Shown: one piece after another, positions 18,466 through 27,658 of the stretch
Position numbering within the stretch: the first letter of the stretch is position 1
Layout of the letters: every line of letters starts with the position of its first letter
Origin: Fulvivirga sp. M361
GTDB taxonomy: Bacteria > Bacteroidota > Bacteroidia > Cytophagales > Cyclobacteriaceae
Assembly (NCBI RefSeq): GCF_007097395.1
Contig: NZ_VKDC01000003.1
Coordinates: 1-64,000 of the forward strand
Direction: 5' to 3'
Length of the DNA: 64,000 nt
The notes under the pieces: generated by a model
The model's input: only the letters and a program-made list of their open reading frames with translations
What the model was told of the DNA's origin: nothing
The model's database searches: none
Position numbers and translations under genes: made by a program

Positions 18466-20721
18466 TCAATTGTTTTCATTGAAATAAGACTGATATTCTT
18501 TATTTAATCTTGTAGCCACATCGATTACATCTCCGGTAGGAGCACTTGGATACGCTTCATGGCTTCTGGTCCATTGATAATCCATGGCCCTCACCTCCAG
18601 ATCGTATTTTTTGGGATCGAATGTTTTACCTTCGGATAAAGCCGTTCGCATATGTTGGATCAGTAGTTTCCATCGCGGCAGGTAATATCCTTTGAATAAG
18701 CCATTCCATTGTTTTCCTGCATAATCCCGCAGGTATCCTTCTTTCCAGGGCTGCCAGATGGTGACAATGGTTCTGGCATTCCACTCGTAGTAAGCCGCTT
18801 CCTCTTCATTTTGGGCCCAACCTTTTGCATCTTCCAGCCATTTGCCCAGGAGAAAATTCTCATTGGTGCCTGTAATTTCATCCAGGTCTGTGATCAGTTT
18901 TTCCAGGCTTTTTGCTGCTTTCTCAAAACGCTTCGTGTCTTTTTCCTGGTAAGCCACCGTCAGTTCGTTGATAAACCGGTGGGTCAGACTGCTCAGTAGC
19001 TCACGATAAACGTTAGTCAGGTCGAACCGATAGGTATCCACTGAGGCCAGTTCATCGGCAGACTGTAAGAGCAGGCTGGCTGCTTTTGCGAGTTCTATCG
19101 GTTGAAAGTCCCAGGCAAAAGGGTCTTCTTCGGTGATGGTGAAACTTTTTCTCTGGTGCCTAATGTCTTCTTCGGATTCTTCAAAACGTATGGGCCTTGG
19201 TGTAGTGATCAATGGTGACCACATGGTTCGGGTCCTTGAATAGACAGTATTCAAGAGCCCTTTCCAGGCATCTATAACTTTTTCGCTGTCTGTACCATAT
19301 CTCCGGATAGCATATTTTTCGATCCATTTATCTACATCTACCTGTGATTGATTCCAGGCTTTTTCGAAGATAAAATACTGAACAACAGGGTTGTATCCTA
19401 ACCCTTCCGGAATGACTCCTATGCCTTTGAGGTTGTTTTTGATCTCGCTGTTATAAGCCGCTGTGAAGTTGGTTTGCATTACCGTAAGGTCACCACTCAT
19501 ATTGACTTTCTGGTCTTCATTGCAGATCACGTTCCATATCCATGGCTGTCCATAGAATGCTTCTGTTTTATCCCATGTGGGATTTTTCTCTCCGTAGAGA
19601 TCGAGGACAATGACCTTGTCTTTTGGGACGGCTTCTAAAAACGCACGGCCTCTTTCCGGCGTCCAGAAGTCCTTTTTGAAAAAGAAGAACCAGCCTTGTA
19701 GCACCCAGGTCGCTTCCGGGTCAGCTTTGGCCATGGACTGGTAGACATTACGACTTACCTGGGCTAAGAATTCCGGGTCAGTAGATGGAGGGTCAACTTC
19801 TATGAAGCAATCGGCATCGTAGAGATGGTCAGTGCCGAATAGCTCTGTCTGTTTTTCAATAAAAGCGGTACCAATTTCTTGAAAGAGGGAATCTGTGGGA
19901 TCAAGGAACCATGTGCCGGGTATGCCTGCCCAGTCTTCTATCTGGAATATATTGGCAGTGGGATATAGTTCTTTTAAAGCCTGAGGCACATGTCCGGTAA
20001 AGGCCTGCAAGACTGGCTTCATTCCTAACGAACGCATCCGTTGTAAAACCTTGTTTTGCAATTCTTTCCGCTGATCGATCCAGTTTTGTGGAAGCGGGCC
20101 ACCCAGTCCGTCAATATTGCCCATCCATCCCCATGGAAGGTGGGCAGGTCCCACAAAAAAATCATCAACCTGTTCTTGAGAAAGCCCCAGATCAGTGAGT
20201 ACTTCCTGCCAGACGGCCTCCTGACCGATGGTTGCCAGGGGCATATTTACTCCCATCATAGCCATGTAATCGATCATTTGCTCCCATCGATCCCAATCCC
20301 ACCAGGGCATAGTGTATCCATAGGTACAGTAATTGAACATATATCGATAGTCAAACGGGGTTTCGATCCTTTGTTTTTCGTTTACTTCCGGTAGTTGGGG
20401 CGGTAGGTTTAACTGGTTATAGTTGATAGAGACCTGGGCATTACAATAGTTTTTCAAGTACCAGTTAAGCCCGGAGGAGAGTGCTACGCCACTGGTTCCT
20501 TCTATACGTATTTTGCCGTCAACACTACTGATTTCGAAGAAGTCTTTTCCATTATTCGCTACAGTTTCCTTGAAAATGAACGAACTATTGTGTTCCGGAA
20601 GCATCCTTGCCAGAAGGGCGTAAGCAGCTTGTTCGTAGGGTGTGTTAGGAATCTCTTTTTTTGTATTACAGCTTATTAAAACAAGTAATGCTAAGCAACT
20701 GATGATTCTGTATGCGCCCAT
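18466..20721 (-). CDS. GH89 alpha-N-acetylglucosaminidase lipoprotein
   Basis: Bacterial homologue of human NAGLU, hydrolysing terminal alpha-linked GlcNAc. LVLISC makes Cys18 the lipid anchor. The N-terminal domain (about 25-120) precedes the TIM barrel with highly conserved blocks: MPWWDWDRWEQMIDYMAMMG, WMGNIDGLGGPLP, LGMKPVLQAFTGHVP, and DADCFIEVDPPS holding the first catalytic Glu. PEGLGYNPVVQYFIFEKAW holds the second. The C-terminal helical domain is complete, ending near residue 751. It is the first enzyme gene after susC-susD, about 550 bp downstream of susD and beyond a terminator, so it likely has its own promoter. Its presence means the target glycan carries alpha-GlcNAc. Highly confident family call. 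Confidence 0.95.
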   Translation of the reverse strand: MGAYRIISCLALLVLISCNTKKEIPNTPYEQAAYALLARMLPEHNSSFIFKETVANNGKDFFEISSVDGKIRIEGTSGVALSSGLNWYLKNYCNAQVSINYNQLNLPPQLPEVNEKQRIETPFDYRYMFNYCTYGYTMPWWDWDRWEQMIDYMAMMGVNMPLATIGQEAVWQEVLTDLGLSQEQVDDFFVGPAHLPWGWMGNIDGLGGPLPQNWIDQRKELQNKVLQRMRSLGMKPVLQAFTGHVPQALKELYPTANIFQIEDWAGIPGTWFLDPTDSLFQEIGTAFIEKQTELFGTDHLYDADCFIEVDPPSTDPEFLAQVSRNVYQSMAKADPEATWVLQGWFFFFKKDFWTPERGRAFLEAVPKDKVIVLDLYGEKNPTWDKTEAFYGQPWIWNVICNEDQKVNMSGDLTVMQTNFTAAYNSEIKNNLKGIGVIPEGLGYNPVVQYFIFEKAWNQSQVDVDKWIEKYAIRRYGTDSEKVIDAWKGLLNTVYSRTRTMWSPLITTPRPIRFEESEEDIRHQRKSFTITEEDPFAWDFQPIELAKAASLLLQSADELASVDTYRFDLTNVYRELLSSLTHRFINELTVAYQEKDTKRFEKAAKSLEKLITDLDEITGTNENFLLGKWLEDAKGWAQNEEEAAYYEWNARTIVTIWQPWKEGYLRDYAGKQWNGLFKGYYLPRWKLLIQHMRTALSEGKTFDPKKYDLEVRAMDYQWTRSHEAYPSAPTGDVIDVATRLNKEYQSYFNENN

Positions 20722-21162
20722 GATTATCCTTAAAAATTGTTTAGTGATTATTTAGTTACTTTTTATGTACCGTTACCGGAGTATCTTTTATTTTCATTTT
20801 TATCTTTTAGTAGGACGGATCACTTCGTATTACCGTGTTCATTTTTTTATGTTTTGCATTTAGCATAAAGTATCACTACGTTTTCAGACGTCGGAGACCT
20901 CCGTTGCGTTAGCTGTAGTACTGCTGGTGTGTCATAAACTATTTTTACCACCACCAGCGATAACAAGAATATGGTTTGGTCTGGTCTTATTTCAGACATA
21001 TGCATTGATCTAACAGGTGCTTTAGCCTTTCGAGTAAATACAGTCGTGATATGAATTCATAACTCGTCGTAATCGGAGTATGGTATTTATTAAATCTATA
21101 CTGACCGGCTAACTATTATACTATCCATTGATTAGTAAGCTGTTATTACTCAAAGAATAAAG
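20722..21162. other. Gene-free stretch upstream of GH89
   Basis: Between the susD terminator and the GH89 start no normal gene is visible. A 52-codon minus-strand ATG frame (21005-20847) exists but looks like chance coding. A short palindrome CGGAGACCTCCG lies at 20892-20903. The minus strand carries TACTTTATG near the GH89 side, close to but not matching the TAnnTTTG promoter box. Confidence 0.4.
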
Positions 21163-21197
21163 AAGAAGACTCCTGTAAGCCAGGAATCTTCTTTTTG
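21163..21197. terminator. Terminator after the first susC-susD pair
   Basis: AAGAAGACTCCTG (21163-21175) pairs with CAGGAATCTTCTT (21181-21193) with one mismatch, and U-rich runs follow on both strands. It ends the leftward susC-susD transcript 72 bp past the susD stop. The enzyme genes beyond must be transcribed by readthrough or from another promoter. Confidence 0.75.
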
Positions 21198-21268
21198 ATC
21201 TCTGCCTGGTTTTGAAATGCGCTTGCGACCATCTGTTATATTGGTTTTTAGCAAGCTCAATTCATGGC

Positions 21269-22954
21269 TTAATTATAACCTGGATTTTGCTCCAGTACAG
21301 TTTCCGTGTTTGTTTCTATCTCTCTGAATGGGATTGGAAACAGGTTGTTGAATGGTTGTATGGTTGGACCAGCTGTTGGGTTTGCCATAACAGTCCGCTC
21401 AAATAATAGGTTTAACCTACTTAGGGTCATTCTACGCTGTTCTTCCCAGTTCAGCTCTCTCAATCTTTCATCTAATATGTAGTCGATGTCTACATCTCCT
21501 TCGGCTACGGGGATCGCTCCTGCTCTGTTTCTAAGCATATTGATGTCTGCGGCAGCTAACCCAGTGTTTCCCTGAGCAAGATAAGCTTCAGCTCTGAGCA
21601 GATAAGTTTCTGCGACTCTCATTAAGTACCAGTCTGTATGTGTTTTACCTGCCAGGGGTGATAATTCTCCGGTGGTAGCATCTAAGATAGCGTCAGCAGG
21701 GTGATCATTCTTGGTAGTGATCTTAGTTACATTTGGAAAGAAATCCCGCAAGGTGTCTTGTGCACTCAGACCATCAAACCATGATTGAGGTAAATCACTT
21801 ATATTTTGACCGAAATAAGCAGATCCCGGATTATCTACCATCCAATCTCTTTGAATATTCCTTTCGTGATTTCTCACATCTACATCGAAATTTCCATTGC
21901 CCCAAATGGTATGGGTAAAATATGGAGTAGGTCGTATAAAGCCAACAGGCCTGCCTCCTGCTTGAGTAGTAGGTCCTAAAAATATATCTTCCCCGTCAGG
22001 ATCTTTTAGCACAAAGTAAAGCGGTCCGTAATTTCTCTCATAGGACAGGCCGGCCGTGAAGTTTTCAACAGTAGAACCACCAGGAACATTTGTTTCTGTT
22101 TGTATGACATAAATTCCTTCGGTATTTCCACTGGCTCTGTTTTGATTGTTTCGCTGGAACAGGTCCCAGTAAGGATCTCCATCGTCTGTTGCCCTGTTTC
22201 CAAAACGCGTAGTCATCAGGCTTATATTGGGGTCGTCAATAACAGCCGAAGCAGCAGCAATGGATTTGTCCAAATCACCGGAAGTAATATAGAGTTCTGC
22301 CAATGTATGTAGTGCAGCAGCATTAACTAAACGCCCCTCGTCTTGCGAAGGAATTTCACTTACGTTGGGTAAATTTTCTGCGGCAAACTCCAGGTCTGAG
22401 ATGGCTTGTGCTACAGTGGCTTCTTTCGTATCTCGCACAAAATCTCTTTTGGGGCTGCTAATTTCATCTAATACAATGGGAACCCCGCCATACAAGTTTA
22501 CCAAACAGCGATAAGCATATCCTCGAAAAAAACTTGCTTCAGCTTTGTGTCTCGTCCTTTCATCTTCTGAGTCGTAGTCTATACCATCTAATCTGCCTAG
22601 TATAACATTAGTGTTAAAGATAATGCTGTACATAGCATTCCAGTAATTAGCTACAAAAAAAGAAGTTGGATTAAGGTCAATCGTATAATCCTCCAGAAGA
22701 GGGATTGCCGTACCCCTGGATGACATAGCGAGGTCAGTAGCAGAATGTAAATGGCCGGTAGTAAAGTACTTGCCATCATAAAAATTTCTTATGTTATCAT
22801 AATTCAGAAATAAAGCAGCTTCTATATCTTCAGGCGTTGTGAACGAGTTTTCCGGACTTAAGAAATCAAGCGGTGTCTCGTCCAATATGTCCTCATCGCA
22901 AGCACCTGCAAGAAACAGTATGCCCACCATAATTATATATCTGTATACTTTCAT
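21269..22954 (-). CDS. SusD/RagB family glycan-binding lipoprotein
   Basis: Outer-membrane surface lipoprotein that captures the glycan and works as a lid on the SusC channel. FLAGAC puts the lipidated Cys at residue 19, followed by an acidic DEDI start typical of surface-exported Bacteroidota lipoproteins. The N-terminal SusD helices (SFTTPEDIEAALFLNYDNIR), the TPR-like AEASFFRGYAYRCLVNLYGGVP, and the C-terminal WYLMRVAETYLLRAEAYLAQ and RLRELNWEEQRR are all diagnostic. It ends in EQNPGYN, the normal SusD terminus. The gene starts 12 bp after susC and is clearly co-transcribed. The sequence does not reveal the ligand. Confidence 0.96.
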   Translation of the reverse strand: MKVYRYIIMVGILFLAGACDEDILDETPLDFLSPENSFTTPEDIEAALFLNYDNIRNFYDGKYFTTGHLHSATDLAMSSRGTAIPLLEDYTIDLNPTSFFVANYWNAMYSIIFNTNVILGRLDGIDYDSEDERTRHKAEASFFRGYAYRCLVNLYGGVPIVLDEISSPKRDFVRDTKEATVAQAISDLEFAAENLPNVSEIPSQDEGRLVNAAALHTLAELYITSGDLDKSIAAASAVIDDPNISLMTTRFGNRATDDGDPYWDLFQRNNQNRASGNTEGIYVIQTETNVPGGSTVENFTAGLSYERNYGPLYFVLKDPDGEDIFLGPTTQAGGRPVGFIRPTPYFTHTIWGNGNFDVDVRNHERNIQRDWMVDNPGSAYFGQNISDLPQSWFDGLSAQDTLRDFFPNVTKITTKNDHPADAILDATTGELSPLAGKTHTDWYLMRVAETYLLRAEAYLAQGNTGLAAADINMLRNRAGAIPVAEGDVDIDYILDERLRELNWEEQRRMTLSRLNLLFERTVMANPTAGPTIQPFNNLFPIPFREIETNTETVLEQNPGYN

Positions 22955-22966
22955 AATGTGTAAAAG

Positions 22967-25900
22967 TTAAAAAGTCATGTTTAAACCGAAAGAATAGCTT
23001 CTCAAAACGGGAAAACTACCAGTTGAGAAACCAGCGCCTGTTTCAGGGTCCAGACCTTCCCAGTCGGTCCAGGTCACAAGGTTTTTGGCACTGAAAAACA
23101 ACCTCATGTTATCAATCCCATATTTTTGTAACAGGCTTTCAGAAAAGTTGTATGAAAGATTTACATCCTGTAGTCGTACAAAATTCCTTTGTTGGTAAAT
23201 ATGTGGTTGTGGATTATTAACATTTCTCACACCGGCATATTTGGCGTTAGGGTTTGACGGAGTCCAGAAGTCAAATTCTTTAACGGTATTAAAGTTATTT
23301 ATAACACCGGGTCCCCAGGCAGCTTCTGATCTTACAGGAGTGTTGGCGGCTGTATAACCATCTTTACCACCTTGGATAGAGTTTATAAAGAAGCTGAGTG
23401 TGAATCTTTTGTAAGACACTTCATTATAGATGCTGAATCTATATGCTGGTTCTGCCATGCCCTGGAACGTTCGATCATCTAATGGAGTTATTGCATCATC
23501 GTCATTAAGGTCTCTGAGTCTGTATTGTCCTACGGCGAAACCGGTTGGGATTTCATCATCAATTTGATAAATACCATCAACGACGTAATTATAGACTGCT
23601 CCAATAGACTTTCCGATGAAGAGGTTATCCGTAATCAGATCATCTTCATTGCCATCTCCATCATTATCTGCGCCATTAATACTTACTATTTCATTAGTAT
23701 TTCTGGAATAAACGAAGGTACTTTTCCAAATGAAATCACCTTTTTCAATATTCACGGAAGAAAGTGTAATTTCTATGCCATTATTGTCAATTGCCCCAAT
23801 GTTGGAATTGATATTTGCAAAACCAGTGACTCTGGGTATTTGAATTCCAAATAAGACATCTTCGGTTTGGCTGTTATAGTAGTCAATGGCACCGGTCAAT
23901 CTGTTCCCAAATATTCCGAAATCCAATCCGAGGTTTAACCCGGTGGTGGTTTCCCAACCTATATCGTCATTAGCTAATGATGCAATTCGTTGACCTAATA
24001 CTCCTGATCCTCCATTGCCAAATAAATAGGAGAAACCCGTGTTTACTCTCGCCAGGGTAGCGTATCTCCCCACCGTCCGATTTCCGCTAACACCATAGGA
24101 GGCTCTAAGTTTAACATTATCTATTTTAGGCGATAAATTGGCAAAAAAGTCTTCATTGCTTAAAACCCATGCAAAAGCTGCGGATGGGAAAACTCCGAAT
24201 TTTTTATTTGTGCCAAACCCTGAAAAACCATCTCGTCTTACGCTGAAAGTAGTTACGTATTTGTCTTTGAACTTGTAGTTTAATCTACCTAACTGGTACA
24301 ACGCATTTTCTTCAAAGGCAGCAGAACGCACATCACGTTGATCAGCATCTCCACTTTCCAGGCTATTATAACCCAGGGCCTGATTCAGGAATATCCCGGC
24401 GCGGGCGTCCGACTCATCTCCAATCCTGTTTTCTCTACCATATACCAGGGTCACATCAAAGTTATGATCTTCATTAAATGTCTTCTTATAGGTTATGATA
24501 TTGTCAATCGTTCTATCTCGGAAAACTTCATTGTACTTCCGTGCTGAGCCTCGAAACGTATTTTCGAACTTATTGAAGTTGTAGAACCGGCGGGTTCTAT
24601 AGTTAGTATTGAAATTGAGACGATAGGATAACCCCTCGATAAAAGGTACTTTGACCTCACCATAAAAAGTACCCAATAGATTTAATCGCTCATCCAAATT
24701 GTCAACTTCCAGTGCTGCCAACGGGTTGATGTCATTGCCGAATGGAAATGGGATCAGGTTACCATCTTCGTCATAAGGTGATACTAAGGGTGAATACACT
24801 ATGGCATTTCTTAAATTAGCTGCTTGCCCGGAATAATCACTGGAAGATACCTGGCTTTGCATTCCTAAAGCAAACCAGTCTGTTATATCAGTTTCAAAAT
24901 TCACCCGAAGGTTTACCCTGTCATACGTATCATTTTTTATAAAGCCTTCTTGTTTCGTATATCCGGTGGAGATGTAATAGGAAGTAGCTTCAGTACTGCC
25001 GGCCATACTCATATCGGCATTGTATATAGAACCTGTTTGTGTTACAAGGTCTAACCAATCTGTGTCCGTTCCATTGTTGAAACCTTCTACAACTTCCGGA
25101 ATAGTGTATGCCGTAGATGGATCGTAATTGGGATCTCGCTCTGTAAAGTCAGGTCCTATAAAAGAATTCGGATAATCAAACTGGATGGTTTTTTCGATAT
25201 ATTCTTCCCGGTTTAAAGGCGTTAACATATTTGCCGGTGTTTGGAAAGAATAATAGGTTGAAAAATTAAAAACAGGTTTGGATGCTTTTTTTCCCGTTTT
25301 ACTGGAGATCAATATAACCCCGTTTGCAGCTTGTGATCCATAAATAGCTTTGGCACTGACATCTTTCAATACATCAATGGATTCGATATCATTGGGATTT
25401 AGATCAGTTAAATTACCACGGTAGATTATTCCGTCAAGCACGATCAGAGGATTAGTAGCACCGCCGAAAGTATTCCTACCCCTGATCGTAATAGAAGGTG
25501 CCGCACCTGCTGCAGTAACCTGTCCCACATTTAAACCTGCCACTGTTCCCTGCAGTGATTGAATAATACTCACATTAGGTTGATCTTTAAAGGCGTCAAT
25601 GTTTGCAGAAGCAACTGCTCCCGTTACATCGGCCCTGGTTTGAGTACCATAACCAACTACCACTATTTCAGAAAGCAAAGCGATGTCTGTTTCCATGGCC
25701 ACGTCAATGACACTTTGGCCATTAATGGCTATTTCTTTAATGGCGTACCCTACGAAAGAAAAAACCAATGTCGCCTTACTATCTACCGATAAATTATAGT
25801 TCCCATCTATATCGGTAACCGTACCGTTAGTGGTGCCTTTCTCCAATACACTTACTCCAGGTAGTCCCTCGTTGTTCTCATCTGTGACTGTTCCGGAGAT

Positions 25901-26326
25901 AGTTACTTTCTCAATTACTTCTACGATCTCAACTTTGTCAGCAGATCTTTTTCTTTGTATCTTCTTAACATTGATGTTATTATTGACTTGCTTAAATCGC
26001 AGGCCGCACTTCCTGGACACTTCAATTAATACATCTGAAACCTTGATACTTTGATTGGAAATTGAAATTCTATTATTCAATTCCGATTTCAACTCCGATT
26101 GATCTAAAGAAAATGTAAAGTTGGTTTTTGATTCTATCTCTTTGAAAAGACGGCTAACGGTAGAGTTTTGAACGTTTAGGTCTATTTCAACCTTTTTGAC
26201 ACTAATCGCTTTTTGACCAATAGCATTTCCGGCGATCGCCAGATTTAAGAATAATAATTGGATCAAAAATGCATACAAAGCATACTTTGAACCCATCATA
26301 ATAATTCGTATAAATCTTAATTTCAT
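22967..26326 (-). CDS. SusC/RagA TonB-dependent glycan transporter with STN signalling domain
   Basis: Outer-membrane TonB-dependent importer of oligosaccharides. A signal sequence is followed by an STN (secretin/TonB short N-terminal) domain at about 45-125, which in such proteins contacts FecR to signal substrate. A CarboxypepD_reg-like barrel (VTDENNEGLPGVSVLEKGTT, about 145-220) follows, then the TonB box region and plug (VVVGYGTQTRADVTGAVAS). The beta-barrel ends in the aromatic residue needed for assembly (GLNMTF). The full length of 1119 residues is normal. It pairs with the SusD gene 12 bp downstream and with the upstream FecR and ECF sigma genes, indicating trans-envelope induction of this locus by its own substrate. 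Confidence 0.96.
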   Translation of the reverse strand: MKLRFIRIIMMGSKYALYAFLIQLLFLNLAIAGNAIGQKAISVKKVEIDLNVQNSTVSRLFKEIESKTNFTFSLDQSELKSELNNRISISNQSIKVSDVLIEVSRKCGLRFKQVNNNINVKKIQRKRSADKVEIVEVIEKVTISGTVTDENNEGLPGVSVLEKGTTNGTVTDIDGNYNLSVDSKATLVFSFVGYAIKEIAINGQSVIDVAMETDIALLSEIVVVGYGTQTRADVTGAVASANIDAFKDQPNVSIIQSLQGTVAGLNVGQVTAAGAAPSITIRGRNTFGGATNPLIVLDGIIYRGNLTDLNPNDIESIDVLKDVSAKAIYGSQAANGVILISSKTGKKASKPVFNFSTYYSFQTPANMLTPLNREEYIEKTIQFDYPNSFIGPDFTERDPNYDPSTAYTIPEVVEGFNNGTDTDWLDLVTQTGSIYNADMSMAGSTEATSYYISTGYTKQEGFIKNDTYDRVNLRVNFETDITDWFALGMQSQVSSSDYSGQAANLRNAIVYSPLVSPYDEDGNLIPFPFGNDINPLAALEVDNLDERLNLLGTFYGEVKVPFIEGLSYRLNFNTNYRTRRFYNFNKFENTFRGSARKYNEVFRDRTIDNIITYKKTFNEDHNFDVTLVYGRENRIGDESDARAGIFLNQALGYNSLESGDADQRDVRSAAFEENALYQLGRLNYKFKDKYVTTFSVRRDGFSGFGTNKKFGVFPSAAFAWVLSNEDFFANLSPKIDNVKLRASYGVSGNRTVGRYATLARVNTGFSYLFGNGGSGVLGQRIASLANDDIGWETTTGLNLGLDFGIFGNRLTGAIDYYNSQTEDVLFGIQIPRVTGFANINSNIGAIDNNGIEITLSSVNIEKGDFIWKSTFVYSRNTNEIVSINGADNDGDGNEDDLITDNLFIGKSIGAVYNYVVDGIYQIDDEIPTGFAVGQYRLRDLNDDDAITPLDDRTFQGMAEPAYRFSIYNEVSYKRFTLSFFINSIQGGKDGYTAANTPVRSEAAWGPGVINNFNTVKEFDFWTPSNPNAKYAGVRNVNNPQPHIYQQRNFVRLQDVNLSYNFSESLLQKYGIDNMRLFFSAKNLVTWTDWEGLDPETGAGFSTGSFPVLRSYSFGLNMTF

Positions 26327-26363
26327 ACTTTTACATATAATTAGTTAAACATGTTTTAGCTAT

Positions 26364-26399
26364 TCCCAGGTATTGCATTCCCCAATGACCTGCCTGGGA
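26364..26399 (-). promoter_or_regulatory. Leader hairpin ahead of the first susC
   Basis: TCCCAGG (26364-26370) and CCTGGGA (26393-26399) can pair, as can AGGTATTG (26368-26375) with CAATGACCT (one bulged G). The structure sits 38 bp before the susC start, between the upstream terminator-like hairpin and the gene. A hairpin at the matching place precedes the second susC. A post-transcriptional role is inferred. Confidence 0.5.
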
Positions 26400-26407
26400 G
26401 AATTTTA

Positions 26408-26430
26408 AACCGGCAACCTTGTTGTCGGTT
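26408..26430. terminator. Terminator-like hairpin between fecR and susC (first PUL)
   Basis: AACCGGCAAC and GTTGTCGGTT (26421-26430) form a 10-bp stem with one wobble and a CTT loop. On the minus strand TTTAAAATT follows; on the plus strand a run of T follows. It lies 38 bp beyond the fecR stop and would reduce readthrough into susC. Confidence 0.6.
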
Positions 26431-26468
26431 TTTTTCCTTTAAGTACTATTGTTATACATTGTCGATTA

Positions 26469-27515
26469 TTAAAATTTGATTTTTACAGTATCTTTATGTA
26501 TTTGATATTCAAAGTTTTTAGTGTAGCTAAGGCTTTTTAGTACATTGTCCAGACTCTGGTTGTCGAACTCCGAACTATAGTCCCAGACGCCTTTTTTTCT
26601 TTCGTTTTGGATCTTAAAACTTACTCCATACCATCGTTCGAGCTTTGAGATCACCTCCGTGAATGAAGCGCGTTCAAAAAGGATTACACCATTTTTCCAT
26701 GCCATTGTAGCATTTATATCGGCTTTGCCTTTAATGGATTTTTTATCCCGCTTGTTGTAAAGTAAAAATTCACCGGGATCGAGAAATGCAGCTTCTTGCG
26801 CTTTACTTTGAGCAGTGGGACGTTCTACTTTCACTTTACCTTCAACCAATACGACTTTAGCCGCATTATCTTCTTCAAAGGCTTTAACATTGAAAGCTGT
26901 GCCAAGAGCGGTGACTGACATTTCTCCTGACTCTACTATGAAAGGCCTTTCCCCGTCCTTAACAACATTGAAATAAGCCTCACCCTTTAATTTCACGATT
27001 CTCTTATCGCCTGAAAAGTTGGCAACATATTCAATTGAACTAGCCGAATTCAACCAAACCATGGAGCCATCAGGGAGGAATATCTGAGATTTTCTCCCTG
27101 CCGGATTCTCTTTATAAATTAATGATTTAACCACTACCGGGCTCCCGGTATTAGTGAGGTTATATGACTCGATCAAAAAATAAATACTAACGATCAGTAC
27201 CAGGGAGGCGGCTATTTTGAAAAGTAGTTTTCCGGGAGCTTTATGTTTCCTGAAGTTTGAAGGTGTGTTTTTACTTCCTGAGTTCCTCAGTACAGAGTTC
27301 AATACTTTGTCTTTAACCTCATCTGTGGCTTTAAATTCCTTGAATTCAATATTTTGAACTAATTCCTTGGCTATCAGGAAAGTCTCCTTTTGCTTAGGAT
27401 GATTCTTAAGCCAAATCTGCCAAAATTCATTAGACTCGGGGGTTGGCTCAATAACCCATGATTTGAATTCCGGGTTAAGGATGAAGTCTTCTATGTTATC
27501 GAAATGCTCTTTCAT
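26469..27515 (-). CDS. FecR-family anti-sigma factor
   Basis: Inner-membrane regulator that holds the neighbouring ECF sigma factor until the SusC STN domain signals. Residues 1-90 form the cytoplasmic sigma-binding part. A single transmembrane helix (LLFKIAASLVLIVSIYFLI) lies at about 98-117. The periplasmic FecR domain (KSQIFLPDGSMVWLNSASS through FIVESGEMSVTALGTAFNV) is followed by a DUF4974-type C-terminal domain (LERWYGVSFKI to the end). The ATG two codons into the frame is used; the first is GTG. The gene lies between the sigma factor and susC, the standard order. Confidence 0.93.
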   Translation of the reverse strand: MKEHFDNIEDFILNPEFKSWVIEPTPESNEFWQIWLKNHPKQKETFLIAKELVQNIEFKEFKATDEVKDKVLNSVLRNSGSKNTPSNFRKHKAPGKLLFKIAASLVLIVSIYFLIESYNLTNTGSPVVVKSLIYKENPAGRKSQIFLPDGSMVWLNSASSIEYVANFSGDKRIVKLKGEAYFNVVKDGERPFIVESGEMSVTALGTAFNVKAFEEDNAAKVVLVEGKVKVERPTAQSKAQEAAFLDPGEFLLYNKRDKKSIKGKADINATMAWKNGVILFERASFTEVISKLERWYGVSFKIQNERKKGVWDYSSEFDNQSLDNVLKSLSYTKNFEYQIHKDTVKIKF

Positions 27516-27658
27516 TATCACCTTCTCATTTTCAAGTTCTATGTATAAGAGAGGGAAGTTTTGAAAAAGAAATCACGAAAGATGAAAAATATTTGCACTT
27601 TTTTCTAAAAGGGCAAAATATAGGTCTGATGATTAACTAAGAGGTGTATTGAAGCCGT

